Shown: positions 38,914-48,820, numbered from the stretch's first letter. The stretch is 64,000 nt of DNA from a beta proteobacterium AAP65 (GCA_001295865.1 LJHW01000015.1:34719-98718), one strand, 5' to 3'. The notes: generated by a model from the letters alone, not told the origin. Made by a program: numbers and translations.

Positions 38914-39848
38914 GCCAGCAGTTCCTGCACGGCCTGCAAACCAGCCGGCGTGTTGAGAGAGGCGGAAACGATCTCGGCGTCCACCCGCTTGACCAGGCCC
39001 GACAACACCGTGCCCGGGCCGCACTCAAAGATGTGGGTGAGGCCGCGCGCCTTCAACGCCTGGGTCACTTCCACCCAGCGCACCGGGCCGAAGGCCTGGC
39101 GGTAGAGCGCTTCGCGGATGGCATCGGGCTCGGTCTGCACGGCCACGTCGATGTTGTTGACGACGGGAAAACGCGGGCTCTTCAGCGCCACCCCGGCGAG
39201 CTTCTCGCGCAGCGCCTCGGCCGCCGGCTTCATCAGCGACGAGTGGAAGGGCGCCGACACCGGCAGCAGCAGCGCACGCTTGGCGCCGGCGGCCTTCAGT
39301 TCGGCACAGGCAGCATCGACACCGGCCTTGCTGCCGGCGATGACAGTCTGCTTCGGGTCGTTGAAGTTGGCGGGCTCCACCGGTTCGCCGCTGGCAACGG
39401 CCACCTTCGTGCAGACCCCGGCCACGACGGCCGCATCCAGGCCCAGGATGGCGGCCATTGCGCCCGCACCCACGGGCACGGCCTGCTGCATGGCCTGCGC
39501 GCGGAAGCGCACCAGCGGCAGCGCTTCGGCCAAGCTCAGGGCCTCGGCGGCCACCAACGCGCTGTACTCGCCCAGCGAGTGGCCGGCCACGGCCGCCGGC
39601 TCGGCACCGCCCTCGGCGCGCCAGGCACGGTAGCAGGCGATGGCGGCGGCCAACATCACGGGCTGGGTGTTCGTCGTCAGGCCCAGGGCTTCAGCCGGGC
39701 CTTCGTGGATCAGGCGAGCGAGGTCTTCGCCGAGCGCGGCGGAAGCTTCTTCCAAAGTCTGGCGCACCGCGGGGTGGTCGCCCCAGGCGTCGAGCATGCC
39801 GACCGTCTGGGAGCCCTGGCCGGGGAACACAAAAGCAAAAGCAGGCAT
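38910..39848 (-). CDS. fabD: Malonyl-CoA:ACP transacylase
   Basis: The 312-residue enzyme starts MPAFAFVFPGQGSQTVGML and carries the catalytic Ser in AGHSLGEYSALVAA. It loads malonyl groups on ACP. The frame extends well upstream through fabH in another register; ATG 39848 is the family start. Confidence 0.97.
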   Translation of the reverse strand: MPAFAFVFPGQGSQTVGMLDAWGDHPAVRQTLEEASAALGEDLARLIHEGPAEALGLTTNTQPVMLAAAIACYRAWRAEGGAEPAAVAGHSLGEYSALVAAEALSLAEALPLVRFRAQAMQQAVPVGAGAMAAILGLDAAVVAGVCTKVAVASGEPVEPANFNDPKQTVIAGSKAGVDAACAELKAAGAKRALLLPVSAPFHSSLMKPAAEALREKLAGVALKSPRFPVVNNIDVAVQTEPDAIREALYRQAFGPVRWVEVTQALKARGLTHIFECGPGTVLSGLVKRVDAEIVSASLNTPAGLQAVQELLA

Positions 39849-39904
39849 CGGGAGTCTCGGATCTTGTTCTTCGGAAAGTCTGGGGCGGCCCGCGGCGGGC
39901 ACGC

Positions 39905-40921
39905 TCAGAAATCGAGCAGCACGGCGCCCCAGGTGAAACCGCCGCCCACGCCTTCGAGCATGACGGTATCGCCCCGCTTCACGCGGCCGCTGCGCACGGC
40001 GGCGTCCAGCGCCAGCGGCACCGAAGCCGCCGAGGTGTTGCCGTGTTCGTCGACGGTCACCACCAGCTTGTCCAGCGGCATCTTCAGCTTCTTGGCCGTG
40101 CCCTGCATGATGCGGATGTTGGCCTGGTGCGGGATGAGCCAGTCGAGATCGGCCTCGCTGCGGCCGGCCTTCTCCAGCACGGCGCGGGCGGCGCTTTCCA
40201 GCACGCCCACCGCCAGCTTGAAGACGGCCTGGCCGTCCATCTTGAGCAACGGGTCGCCCAGCACCGAGCCGCCCGACACCGTGCCCGGCACACAGAGAAT
40301 GCCCACGTGTTTGCCATCGGCGTGCAGCTCGGTGGCCAGGATGCCCGGCTCGCTGCTGGCTTCCAGCACCACGGCACCGGCGCCGTCGCCGAAGAGCACG
40401 CAGGTCGTGCGGTCGTTGAAATCGAGGATGCGCGAAAAAACTTCCGCGCCCACCACCAGCGCGCACTTCGCCGTGCCGGCGCGGATCATCGAATCGGCCA
40501 CCGTCAGCGCGTAGACAAAACCGGAGCACACCGCCTGCAGGTCGAACGCCGCGCAGCCGTTGGCGCCCAGCTTGTGCTGCAGGATGCAGGCGGTGGATGG
40601 GAAGACCATGTCCGGCGTGGACGTGGCGACGATGATCAGGTCGACCTCGTCGGCCGTGCGGCCGGCGGCCTGCAGCGCAGCCTGCGCGGCTGGCAAGGCC
40701 AGATCGCTGGCGTTGACACCATCGGCGGCAAAGTGCCGCGCGCGGATGCCGGTGCGCTCGACGATCCACTCGTCACTCGTCTCCAGGCCCCGCTCGGCCA
40801 GCAACGCAGCCATGTCGGCGTTGCTCAGGCGGCGCGGCGGCAGGTGGCTGCCGGTGCCGGTGATGCGGGAATAGCGGGCGCCGGAAGCAGCGGGGGCAGA
40901 AGGCGATGACGGTGGGTTCAT
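39905..40921 (-). CDS. fabH: 3-oxoacyl-[ACP] synthase III
   Basis: The 338-residue enzyme starts fatty-acid synthesis from acetyl-CoA and malonyl-ACP. The Cys-His-Asn triad is in [23 protein letters not shown] and [11 protein letters not shown] short Ser/Pro/Ala-rich N-terminal extension precedes the domain. It overlaps the plsX stop by four bases. Confidence 0.97.
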   Translation of the reverse strand: MNPPSSPSAPAASGARYSRITGTGSHLPPRRLSNADMAALLAERGLETSDEWIVERTGIRARHFAADGVNASDLALPAAQAALQAAGRTADEVDLIIVATSTPDMVFPSTACILQHKLGANGCAAFDLQAVCSGFVYALTVADSMIRAGTAKCALVVGAEVFSRILDFNDRTTCVLFGDGAGAVVLEASSEPGILATELHADGKHVGILCVPGTVSGGSVLGDPLLKMDGQAVFKLAVGVLESAARAVLEKAGRSEADLDWLIPHQANIRIMQGTAKKLKMPLDKLVVTVDEHGNTSAASVPLALDAAVRSGRVKRGDTVMLEGVGGGFTWGAVLLDF

Positions 40922-42024
40922 GCAGCGGTTTCCGGCGCGACGCTGCCCGAGGGCGGCGCGGCGAGCCCGGCCTGCAGGGTGTCGCCGATGCGGTCTTGCA
41001 CGCGGTCGAGCAGCCGGTTTCGCGCGGCATCATACGCCCGGGCCAGGGCCTGCTCGAAGGCGTAGGCGTCGGCCGAACCGTGGCTCTTGAACACCAGCCC
41101 GCGCAGGCCCAAGAGCGCCGCGCCGTTGTAGCGGCGGTGGTCCACGCGGTGCTTGAAACGCTGCAGCACCGGCATCGCCACCAGCGCCACCAGCTTGCTC
41201 ATCGGCGTGCGGGTGAACTCCTGCTTGATGAAATCGCCCAGCATCGAGGCCAGGCCTTCGCTGGTCTTGAGCAGCACGTTGCCGACAAAACCATCGCAGA
41301 CGACGATGTCGACCGTACCCTTGAAAATGTCGTTGCCTTCCACATTGCCGTGGAAGTTGATGTGGCCGCCCTCGCCCGCAGCGCGCAGCAGTTCGCCGGC
41401 GCGCTTGATGGTCTCGCTGCCCTTGATGGCTTCTTCGCCGATGTTCAGCAGGCCCACGCTGGGCTCGGCCTTGCCATCCACGGCGGCCACCAGCGCACTG
41501 CCCAGCACCGCGAACTGCAGCAGGTGCTCGGGCTGGCAGTCGACGTTGGCGCCGAGGTCGAGCACGGTGGTGTAGCCGTCTTGCCGGTTGGGCATGACGG
41601 TGGCAATGGCGGGCCGGTCGACGCCGTCCAGCGTCTTCAGCAGGTAGCGCGACACCGCCATCAGCGCGCCGGTGTTGCCGGCCGACACGCAAACATGCGC
41701 GCCGGCCTTCAGCTGCTGGATAGCCACGCGCATCGAAGAATCGCGTTTGCGGCGCAAGGCCACCTCGACCGAGTCGTCCATGGTGACGACTTCGGTGGCG
41801 GTGACGGCGGTGCAACGCGCCCAGCCGCGAGCGCCTTCCAGCGCAGCGGCCGACCCCACGAGCACGAGTTCGGCTTGCGGGTGGCTGTCCAGGAAGGCCC
41901 GACAGGCCGGCAGGGTGACACTGACGCCATGGTCGCCGCCCATGCAGTCGACGGACAGGCGCACCAAAGGCAGCGGCGTGAAGGCGCTGTGGGTGGACAC
42001 GGCAGGGTTCAGGGCTTCAGCCAA
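40918..42024 (-). CDS. plsX: Phosphate acyltransferase PlsX
   Basis: The 368-residue enzyme converts acyl-ACP to acyl-phosphate, the donor for PlsY in phospholipid synthesis. Conserved segments are [35 protein letters not shown] and [15 protein letters not shown]. The order rpmF-plsX-fabH-fabD-fabG-acpP-fabF is the classic fatty-acid cluster. Confidence 0.96.
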   Translation of the reverse strand: MAEALNPAVSTHSAFTPLPLVRLSVDCMGGDHGVSVTLPACRAFLDSHPQAELVLVGSAAALEGARGWARCTAVTATEVVTMDDSVEVALRRKRDSSMRVAIQQLKAGAHVCVSAGNTGALMAVSRYLLKTLDGVDRPAIATVMPNRQDGYTTVLDLGANVDCQPEHLLQFAVLGSALVAAVDGKAEPSVGLLNIGEEAIKGSETIKRAGELLRAAGEGGHINFHGNVEGNDIFKGTVDIVVCDGFVGNVLLKTSEGLASMLGDFIKQEFTRTPMSKLVALVAMPVLQRFKHRVDHRRYNGAALLGLRGLVFKSHGSADAYAFEQALARAYDAARNRLLDRVQDRIGDTLQAGLAAPPSGSVAPETAA

Positions 42025-42130
42025 GCCGACGCATCGACGAAGACGCGCTCAGGCCAGCCGTTGCAAGCCGCGCCGCATGGTCAACATGCGCGCGGCGCGG
42101 TGCAGACCGGGGCACGGCCTGCATCCGGAA

Positions 42131-42313
42131 TCAGGCGTCGGCCTTGGTCTTCAGGACCTTGCGGCCACGGTAGAAGCCGGTCGGGCTGATGTGGTGGCGC
42201 AGGTGCACCTCACCGGTGGTGGGCTCGACGGCGGTGCCGGGGGCGGCAACGGCGTTGTGCGAGCGGTGCATGCCGCGCTTGGAAGGCGACTTCTTGTTCT
42301 GCTGAACGGCCAT
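42131..42313 (-). CDS. rpmF: 50S ribosomal protein L32
   Basis: The 60-residue basic protein starts [20 protein letters not shown] and has the standard L32 length; the zinc cysteines found in some L32 proteins are absent here. ATG 42313 follows a GGAG site. It sits between yceD and plsX, as in most proteobacteria. Confidence 0.96.
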   Translation of the reverse strand: MAVQQNKKSPSKRGMHRSHNAVAAPGTAVEPTTGEVHLRHHISPTGFYRGRKVLKTKADA

Positions 42314-42568
42314 GGAATTCTCCTGGGGGCAACACGCGAGGCAACCGGAGCTGCAAACAACGTGCGCCGATGCGCTGAAAGTGGCGTGGCGGTGGCGCCT
42401 CAAGGCGCGGGCGCTGTGGCCTGAAGGCCGCAGGGCGCCGGTGAAACAGGCCGCCGGTGGAACGCTGTGACAAAAGCTCTGCAGACCCACGGCACTGGCT
42501 CAAAAAGAGTCAGCCGCTTTCTGCAAAGCCCGCGAGTATAGCACCGGCCGGCCAGCTTGCAGCAGGCT
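42314..42568 (-). promoter_or_regulatory. yceD-rpmF intergenic region with a possible promoter
   Basis: This 255-bp gap contains a minus-strand TATACT hexamer at about 42535-42540, followed downstream by an AT-richer leader of some 220 bp to rpmF. The -35 match is poor. It is the most likely place for a promoter of the rpmF-plsX-fab genes; no coding frame is seen. Confidence 0.4.
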
Positions 42569-43123
42569 TCAGCGCCCGCCGCCCTGCCCGCCGCGGCCCC
42601 GCAGTGCGGCCAAAGCCGCGAAGGGGTGCGGCGCGGGCTCGTCTTCTTCGACGAGCGCACCGCCTGGCATCGGCAGCGGTTCGGGGCAGGCCTCGTGGCG
42701 CGGCACGATGGGCTGCGCCAGGATCAGCTCGTCTTCCAGCAGTTCGTGCAGGTCCAGGCGTGCAGGCAGCACCAGCACATCGTCTTCGCTCTCTTCGTCC
42801 AGACGCAGCGCTTCGTCTTCGTTGCGAACGAAACGGAAGCGCCGCTCCACGTCCAGCCTTTGTGTCATGGCCTGCAGGCAACGCTGGCACAGCAGCGGCG
42901 CGTCGGCGCCGGCTGCCAGTTCAAGCCACATTTCTGCCTCACCGCCGGCCACCGGCACCAAAACGCCCGTGGCCGACCAGGCCACCGCGCCGTCAGAAGC
43001 GGCGCTGAAGCCCGCGGCCAGGCGCTCCATGCCCATCAAAGGCCACTGGCCTTCCAGCCGGGCACCGGCCTTGCACAGGGCGGGCACGTCCAGCGCGCGG
43101 GGGTCGAAGGCTCGTTCTTTCAT
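42569..43123 (-). CDS. YceD/DUF177 family protein
   Basis: The 184-residue acidic protein has the DUF177 core with the Cys pair LLCQRCLQ and the acidic segment EDDVLVLPARLDLHELLEDELILAQPIVPRH. The family is linked to 23S rRNA maturation and is nearly always upstream of rpmF. ATG 43123 was chosen. Confidence 0.92.
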   Translation of the reverse strand: MKERAFDPRALDVPALCKAGARLEGQWPLMGMERLAAGFSAASDGAVAWSATGVLVPVAGGEAEMWLELAAGADAPLLCQRCLQAMTQRLDVERRFRFVRNEDEALRLDEESEDDVLVLPARLDLHELLEDELILAQPIVPRHEACPEPLPMPGGALVEEDEPAPHPFAALAALRGRGGQGGGR

Positions 43124-43224
43124 CTCGGGGCAGGCGCGGGCAAGCGCAGCAGGCGGCCCGAAGGCCGGCGAGGCAGTGTAGCGAGCGGCGGCGGCGGCGG
43201 ACAAGCTGCGCGGACAATCGGGTC

Positions 43225-43827
43225 ATGCCCAGCCCCTCTTCAAAACCCGCGCTGATCCTCGGCTCCACCTCGCGCTACCGCCGCGAGCTGCTGGACCGCC
43301 TGCGCCTGCCCTACACCTGCGTCGCCCCGCAGGTCGACGAAACCCCGCAGCCCGGCGAAGCCCCGGCCGCGCTGGCCTTGCGCCTGGCGCTGGCCAAGGC
43401 CCAGGCGGTGGCGGCCCTGCACCCCGAGGCAGTGGTCATTGGCGCCGACCAAGTGGCCGATCTGCATGGCGAGCCCATCGGCAAGCCCGGCACCCACGAA
43501 CGCGCCGTGCTGCAGCTGCAGCGCCTGAGCGGGCAGCGGGTGGTGTTCCAGACCGCGCTGGCCGTGGTGCGGGCCGACACCGGCCACGCCGAGGCCCAGC
43601 TGGCCGGCGTGGCGGTGCAGTTCCGCACGCTGGACCCGGTCGAAATCGAGCACTACCTGCGCCTGGACCAGCCCTACGACTGCGCGGGCAGCGCGAAGTG
43701 CGAGACCCTGGGCATCGCGCTGCTCGACACCATCGAGAGCGACGACCCCACCGCGCTGATCGGCCTGCCGCTGATCCGCACCTGCCAGATGCTGCGCCGC
43801 GCGGGCCTGGACCCGCTGCAGCCATGA
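43225..43827 (+). CDS. Maf/YceF-type nucleotide pyrophosphatase
   Basis: The 200-residue protein has the Maf signature LGSTSRYRRELLDRL, the acidic VIGADQV motif and the CAGSAKCETLGIAL segment typical of the YceF (7-methyl-GTP pyrophosphatase) subgroup. It hydrolyses modified nucleotides. It overlaps the next gene by four bases and is divergent from yceD. Confidence 0.93.
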   Translation: MPSPSSKPALILGSTSRYRRELLDRLRLPYTCVAPQVDETPQPGEAPAALALRLALAKAQAVAALHPEAVVIGADQVADLHGEPIGKPGTHERAVLQLQRLSGQRVVFQTALAVVRADTGHAEAQLAGVAVQFRTLDPVEIEHYLRLDQPYDCAGSAKCETLGIALLDTIESDDPTALIGLPLIRTCQMLRRAGLDPLQP

Positions 43828-44594
43828 CGCCCCCCGCGCCAACAGGGCGCCTGCTGCTGGTGCCCAACACCCTGGACCTGGGCGCCGACGAGGTGGACCT
43901 GCGCGAGGTGCTGCCCGAAGGCGTGATCCGCCAGGCCGCCGGCCTGCAGCACTGGGCCGCCGAAGACGCGCGCAGCACCCGCGCTTTTCTCAAACGCGTC
44001 GGGGCCCTGGTGCCGCTGGCCGCACCACTGCAGGCCTTGCAGATCACCGAGCTGCCTCGCCCCCGCAAGGGCAGCCGCGAGGCCGTGCCTGCGGCCGAGT
44101 GGCGCGCCCTGTTGCAGCCAGCGCTGGCCGGGCACGACCTGGGGCTGCTCTCAGAAGCAGGGCTGCCCGCTGTGGCCGACCCAGGCGCGGCACTGGTGCA
44201 GGCGGCGCACGAGGCGGGCGTGCCCGTGCTCCCGCTGGCCGGTGCCAGCTCGCTGCTGCTGGCCCTGGCGGCCAGCGGCTTGAACGGCCAGAGCTTTGCG
44301 TTTGTCGGCTACCTGCCGCAAGACGCCGGCACGCGAGCCACGCGTATCAAGGAGCTGGAAGCACTGTCACGCCGCCAGCAGCAGACGCAGTTGATGATCG
44401 AGACACCCTACCGCAACGCCGCGCTGCTGGCCGCCTTGCTGGCCACGTTGCAGCCCAGCAGCCGCGTCAGCATCGCCTGCGGCCTGACGCTGGCCGGCGG
44501 CTGGTGCCGCACCGAGACGGTGGCGCGCTGGCGACAACAACCGCCGCAGATGCCCGAGCGCTGGCCCGCCGTGTTTGCGCTGCTGGCCGGCTGA
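43824..44594 (+). CDS. RsmI-like SAM-dependent methyltransferase
   Basis: The 256-residue protein is of the tetrapyrrole-methylase fold shared with 16S rRNA methyltransferase RsmI. The motif LLSEAGLPAVADPGAALV corresponds to the RsmI motif with DAGTPxxSDPG, and VLPLAGASSLLLALAASG and FVGYLP follow in the expected order. It lacks the canonical Asp and Thr of the first motif, so it is a divergent paralogue and its target is uncertain. Start ATG 43824 overlaps the maf stop. Confidence 0.85.
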   Translation: MTPPAPTGRLLLVPNTLDLGADEVDLREVLPEGVIRQAAGLQHWAAEDARSTRAFLKRVGALVPLAAPLQALQITELPRPRKGSREAVPAAEWRALLQPALAGHDLGLLSEAGLPAVADPGAALVQAAHEAGVPVLPLAGASSLLLALAASGLNGQSFAFVGYLPQDAGTRATRIKELEALSRRQQQTQLMIETPYRNAALLAALLATLQPSSRVSIACGLTLAGGWCRTETVARWRQQPPQMPERWPAVFALLAG

Positions 44595-44611
44595 AAAACC
44601 GGCCAGCAGCC
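44580..44611. terminator. Perfect 12-bp hairpin between convergent genes
   Basis: GCTGCTGGCCGG (44580-44591) and CCGGCCAGCAGC (44600-44611) form a strong stem with an 8-base loop that includes the methyltransferase stop codon. There is no long T-run on either strand. It probably acts as a shared transcript end or RNA-stability hairpin for the methyltransferase and rhlE. Confidence 0.6.
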
Positions 44612-44618
44612 GCGGCAA

Positions 44619-46097
44619 TCACTGACCGCCGCCGAGCAGCGACGCCACCTTCTTCTTCGGCCGGATGTTGGGGGAGAGCCCCGGCCCCGGGCGCAGGGTG
44701 GCCGGCACAGCGGCCTTGGGCGCCGCTTCCCAGGCTGGCGGCTCGCTGCGCACGGCGGGTTCGTAGGGTTTGTCGAAGAAGGGGTCGCGCGAAGCAGGCG
44801 CCGGGCGCCGCGGGGCTTCAGCGCGGGGGGCGGCCACAGGGGCCTCGGCCCGCTCGCGTGGGGCGCGCTCTTCGCTGTCTTCACGGCGCGGGCGGCGCAC
44901 GCGGTCGTCTTCCAGCTCGAAGGGCTCGATCTCGAGCTTCTTCTTGATCAGCTTCTCGATCTCGGCGACCTGGCGCGTGTCGTCGCGCGTGACCAGCGTG
45001 ACCGCCAGACCCGAGGCGCCAGCACGGCCGGTGCGGCCGATGCGGTGCACATAGTCTTCGGCGTGGAAAGGCACGTCGAAGTTGAACACCGCCGGCAGGT
45101 CGGTGACGTCGAGACCGCGCGCGGCCACGTCGGTGGCCACCAGCACGTCCACTTCACCGGCCTTGAAGGCGGCCAGGGCCTTCAGGCGTTCGTCCTGGCT
45201 CTTGTCGCCGTGCAGGGCCTGGGTGCGCAGGCCGTCGCGCTCGAAAGAGCGCGCCAGGCGCGCCGCACCCAACTTCGAGTTGACGAAGACGATGGCCTGC
45301 GTGAGCGCACGCTGGCGGATGATCTGGCGGATGACAGCGCGCTTGTCGTCGTCGTTCGTGGCGTAGAAGCGCTGTTCGACCGTGGACGCCGTGGCGTTGG
45401 GCCGCGCCACCTCCACCAGCACCGGGTCTTGCAGGTAGCTGTTGGCCAGCTTCTTGATCTCGGGCGAGAAGGTGGCCGAGAACAACAGCGTCTGCCGGCC
45501 GGCCTTGGGCAGGTAGGACAGGATGCGCTGCAGGTCGGGCAGAAAACCGATGTCGAGCATGCGGTCGGCTTCGTCGAGCACCACGTACTCGACCTGGTTG
45601 AGCACCGCGCTCTTGGCTTCGATGTGGTCGAGCAGGCGGCCGGGCGTAGCGATCAGGACCTCGACGCCGGCTTTCAGCTGCAGGGTCTGCGGCTTCATGT
45701 CGACACCGCCGAACACCACCGCCGAGCGCAGGTGGGTGTGCTTGGCGTAGTTCTTGACGTTGTTGGCCACCTGGTCGGCCAGCTCACGCGTGGGCGCCAG
45801 CACCAGGGCCCGAACGGGATGGCGGGCCGGCGACATGCTGGCGTTTTCGTGCCGCAGCATCTTCTGCAGCAGCGGGATGGTGAAGGCCGCGGTCTTGCCG
45901 GTGCCCGTTTGAGCCGCGCCCATGACATCCCGCCCCTCGAGGACGATGGGGATGGCCTTGGCCTGGATGGGCGTCATCGCCACGTACCCGCTGTCGGCCA
46001 CGGCTCGGAGGAGCTTGGGGTCGAGGGGGAGGGTGTTGAAGAGGGGCGGCGGAGCCGTGGCCTCGTTGTCTTTTGGCAAAGGCGTAGGCAAAGTCAT
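44619..46097 (-). CDS. DEAD-box RNA helicase RhlE type
   Basis: The 492-residue protein has the DEAD-box motifs in order: Q-motif, AAQTGTGKTAAF, APTRELADQ, VLDEADRMLDIGF, LFSATF, ATDVAARGLDV and HRIGRTGRAG. The last 110 residues form a charged, Pro/Ala/Arg-rich tail ending IRPKKKVASLLGGGQ, which probably binds RNA. Members remodel rRNA and mRNA in ribosome assembly and cold adaptation. Confidence 0.94.
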   Translation of the reverse strand: MTLPTPLPKDNEATAPPPLFNTLPLDPKLLRAVADSGYVAMTPIQAKAIPIVLEGRDVMGAAQTGTGKTAAFTIPLLQKMLRHENASMSPARHPVRALVLAPTRELADQVANNVKNYAKHTHLRSAVVFGGVDMKPQTLQLKAGVEVLIATPGRLLDHIEAKSAVLNQVEYVVLDEADRMLDIGFLPDLQRILSYLPKAGRQTLLFSATFSPEIKKLANSYLQDPVLVEVARPNATASTVEQRFYATNDDDKRAVIRQIIRQRALTQAIVFVNSKLGAARLARSFERDGLRTQALHGDKSQDERLKALAAFKAGEVDVLVATDVAARGLDVTDLPAVFNFDVPFHAEDYVHRIGRTGRAGASGLAVTLVTRDDTRQVAEIEKLIKKKLEIEPFELEDDRVRRPRREDSEERAPRERAEAPVAAPRAEAPRRPAPASRDPFFDKPYEPAVRSEPPAWEAAPKAAVPATLRPGPGLSPNIRPKKKVASLLGGGQ

Positions 46098-46224
46098 GCG
46101 AGGGATTATCGGTCACTTATGGAACTCAGACCGCACCGAACCCCGCCGCCGCCAGCGTAGATCGCTTGGTCAACGCGGGCCTCGTAGAGCAGACCGATGG
46201 ATTGGGCCCATCCGTTAACATCTC

Positions 46225-46238
46225 TTTAGATCTCTAAA
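46225..46238. promoter_or_regulatory. AT-rich palindrome upstream of the polysaccharide export genes
   Basis: TTTAGATCTCTAAA has 6-bp arms (TTTAGA / TCTAAA) around a 2-bp spacer. It lies 65 bp upstream of the Wza-like gene in a 206-bp intergenic region, where a promoter is expected. It may be a regulator site; there is no independent support. Confidence 0.4.
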
Positions 46239-46303
46239 CGTTGCCCGCCCGGCCCTCCCATGCAGCAACGGCACTCGCGCACGTCGCCGACCCAGACACC
46301 CTC

Positions 46304-48658
46304 ATGACTCACTCGCTCCCCCATCCCCCGCTCGCAAAGATACTGCTGCGTCTTGTACGCGCCGCCGGGTATACCTTCTTGGTGGCTTGCGCTTCGGGCA
46401 CGTTGGCGTCTGACAGCGGCACCCTCTCAATGCCTGGTTCCCGCACGCTGGGTGCGGCACCCACGGGCAATCCAACCGAGCTTGCCTCAACTACGTTGCT
46501 GCAGCAGCAGCGCTCGGCAGTCCAGCCGCAACCTACCGCCGCAAGCACCACCACTCAACCAAATCAAAACACGCGGACAAAGCCAACTGAACCCAAGCCA
46601 GTTTCCCCGCCCAGCGAGTTCCAGCGCTTCGTCGAAGGTGCGACTGGCAGGCAACTACCCATATTTGGCGCCAAATTCTTCAGTGAAGCAGCCGACTCAT
46701 TCGCCCCGATCGACAATGTGCCCGTAGGCGGCGACTACGTTGTCTCCACAGGCGACGAATTGGTAGTACGAGCTTGGGGCTCCATCGACTTGGACTATCG
46801 AGCAACTGTTGACCGAAATGGCATGCTGAACTTACCCAAGGTGGGCAGCTTTTCGGTGACAGGAATAAAGGTCTCGGGCCTAGAGAACCACCTTAGGTCG
46901 CAGATTGGACGGATCTTTAAGAACTTCAGCCTGAATGTCACGCTCGGCCAGTTGCGCGGGATTAAAGTTTTTGTGGTGGGACCGGCGGTAAAGCCAGGGG
47001 TCTACACAGTCCCCAGCCAAGCCAGCCTGCTCTCTGCCGTCGTTGCCGCTGGCGGACCCTCGGCTACTGGCTCAATGCGAAAGGTGAGCCTGCGACGAGA
47101 TGGCCGTGTGCTCAGCGTGCTGGACATGTACGACTTTTTGGTCAGCGGCGACAAGTCGCGGGATCTACAACTTGCGGCCGGCGACGTGGTGGTGTTCCAC
47201 CCCGCGGGCCCGCGCGTGGCTCTAACAGGCGCCACCGACAACGCCGGCATCTACGAGTTGAAGGCGACACAAGACACCGTTCGAGACCTGCTGGGGTTCG
47301 CCGGGGGGGCGTCTGTATTGGCAAACCGTCAGCGTGTACACCTCGAGCGAATCGACCCGAGGCAAGCCCGCGCCAAACGATTCGTAGAGGAATTCAGCCT
47401 CGACGACGCAGGCTTTCAGAAAGTACTGCGCGATGGTGACGTTATTGCGCTGTTGGCGATTTCGCCTGAATTCGCGAACGCCGTAACACTCAAAGGTCAT
47501 GTCGCGCAGCCACTGCGATCCGCCTGGCAGCCCGGCATGAGAATCCTGGATCTGATTCCTGAAAAGGAAGCTCTAATTACGCCGGATTTCTACCGACGAA
47601 AGAATCTACTTGTACAACTACTCGAAGTCGAAGAGGGCAAGGCGTCATCTTCTACCAAGTTAGCGCCTGCGGCTTTGTTCGATGAATTGAACTGGAGTTA
47701 CGCTGTCATAGAGCGCCTGAACCGGCAGGACTTGACGACACAAGTGATTCCTTTCAACCTGGGCAGCGCGGTGCTCCAGCGTGACCCAGCGCACAACTTG
47801 GAATTGATGCCTGGCGACGTGGTCACCGTCTATAGCCAGCGTGAGATTCGCGTACCACTGTCGCGCCAGACCCGGCTGGTGTCGGTGGAGGGCGAGGTAG
47901 CAGCACCGGGCGTCTACCAACTCAGGCCGGGGGAGTCGCTGAAGGCGCTGATCACTCGCACTGGTGGCTTCACATCGCAAGCGTATGTGTATGGTCTCGA
48001 ACTCACTCGCGAGCAAACTCGCTTGCAACAGCGCGAGAATCTCAGCGCGGCACTCGCCCGGCTGGAGTCGCTGGCGGCTACGCAGGCTGCCCGCACTTCC
48101 GCGAACCGACGAGACGAAAGCAGCGCCGCCAACGACATTGCGGTCAGTAACGCTGCTACGCAGGCTCAAATTTCCCGGCTCACACGTGTGCAACCCAATG
48201 GCCGAATTGCACTGGAGTTGGAGCCAACAGCAACGGGCCTTGATTCGCTACCAGAGGTGCCTCTTGAACATGGTGACCGGGTGATTGTGCCTTCTCGGCC
48301 GGGTTTCGTGACTGTGGCGGGCGCTGTGGTCAACAACAATGCGTTTTTATGGAAGCCAGGTCGTACCGCAGGTGATTACGTAAAGTTGGCAGGGCTCGAT
48401 GAAGGCGCCGAGATCGCGAACATGTTCATCCTGCGCGCAGACGGCACTGTGAGCCACGCTAATGACCAACGCGGCTTATTCGGCTTAGGAGGCGGCCTGC
48501 AAGCGCAACCTTTGTATCCTGGCGACGCCGTGGTTGTACCCAACCAACTCGATTTCGAAACGTGGGGCCGCGCCCTTGTGCGCAATCTGAAGGACTGGTC
48601 GCAGATCTTCTCCCAATTCGGACTCGGTGCAGCCGCGATTCAAACCCTGCGCCGCTGA
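46304..48658 (+). CDS. Large Wza-like polysaccharide export protein with SLBB domains
   Basis: The 784-residue protein has a possible lipoprotein signal (lipobox LVAC at residues 26-29), a Thr/Pro/Gln-rich linker to about residue 110, a polysaccharide export domain (YVVSTGDELVVRAWGSIDLD...VDRNGMLNLPKVG) and several SLBB repeats (for example VFVVGPAVKPGVYTVPSQAS, VSVEGEVAAPGVYQLRPGES, VTVAGAVVNNNAFLWKPG). It would form the outer-membrane exit channel for the locus polysaccharide. It is twice as long as E. coli Wza. Its codons are clearly less GC-rich than those of flanking genes, suggesting transfer. ATG 46304 is the best start. Confidence 0.88.
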   Translation: MTHSLPHPPLAKILLRLVRAAGYTFLVACASGTLASDSGTLSMPGSRTLGAAPTGNPTELASTTLLQQQRSAVQPQPTAASTTTQPNQNTRTKPTEPKPVSPPSEFQRFVEGATGRQLPIFGAKFFSEAADSFAPIDNVPVGGDYVVSTGDELVVRAWGSIDLDYRATVDRNGMLNLPKVGSFSVTGIKVSGLENHLRSQIGRIFKNFSLNVTLGQLRGIKVFVVGPAVKPGVYTVPSQASLLSAVVAAGGPSATGSMRKVSLRRDGRVLSVLDMYDFLVSGDKSRDLQLAAGDVVVFHPAGPRVALTGATDNAGIYELKATQDTVRDLLGFAGGASVLANRQRVHLERIDPRQARAKRFVEEFSLDDAGFQKVLRDGDVIALLAISPEFANAVTLKGHVAQPLRSAWQPGMRILDLIPEKEALITPDFYRRKNLLVQLLEVEEGKASSSTKLAPAALFDELNWSYAVIERLNRQDLTTQVIPFNLGSAVLQRDPAHNLELMPGDVVTVYSQREIRVPLSRQTRLVSVEGEVAAPGVYQLRPGESLKALITRTGGFTSQAYVYGLELTREQTRLQQRENLSAALARLESLAATQAARTSANRRDESSAANDIAVSNAATQAQISRLTRVQPNGRIALELEPTATGLDSLPEVPLEHGDRVIVPSRPGFVTVAGAVVNNNAFLWKPGRTAGDYVKLAGLDEGAEIANMFILRADGTVSHANDQRGLFGLGGGLQAQPLYPGDAVVVPNQLDFETWGRALVRNLKDWSQIFSQFGLGAAAIQTLRR

Positions 48659-48690
48659 CAGAATGCGGTGGCCCGCATGGCATCCATCAT

Positions 48691-48729
48691 TGACCGGTAA
48701 GTTAACCGCGACGGCGGCCCTACCGGTCA
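48691..48729. repeat. 9-bp inverted repeat between the export genes
   Basis: TGACCGGTA (48691-48699) and TACCGGTCA (48721-48729) are perfect inverted copies separated by 21 bp, in the 162-bp gap between the Wza-like and Wzz-like genes. As RNA it would form a stem; as DNA, a two-half operator. No T-run follows, so it is not a standard terminator. Confidence 0.45.
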
Positions 48730-48820
48730 GAGGTTTCTGCCCTCCCTTTGAGTGGCAAGTCCGTTTCTGCGCGGAAGCCAGAGGCCCTCGGCCCGGCATG
48801 TACAAGTTGACGATTCCTCT

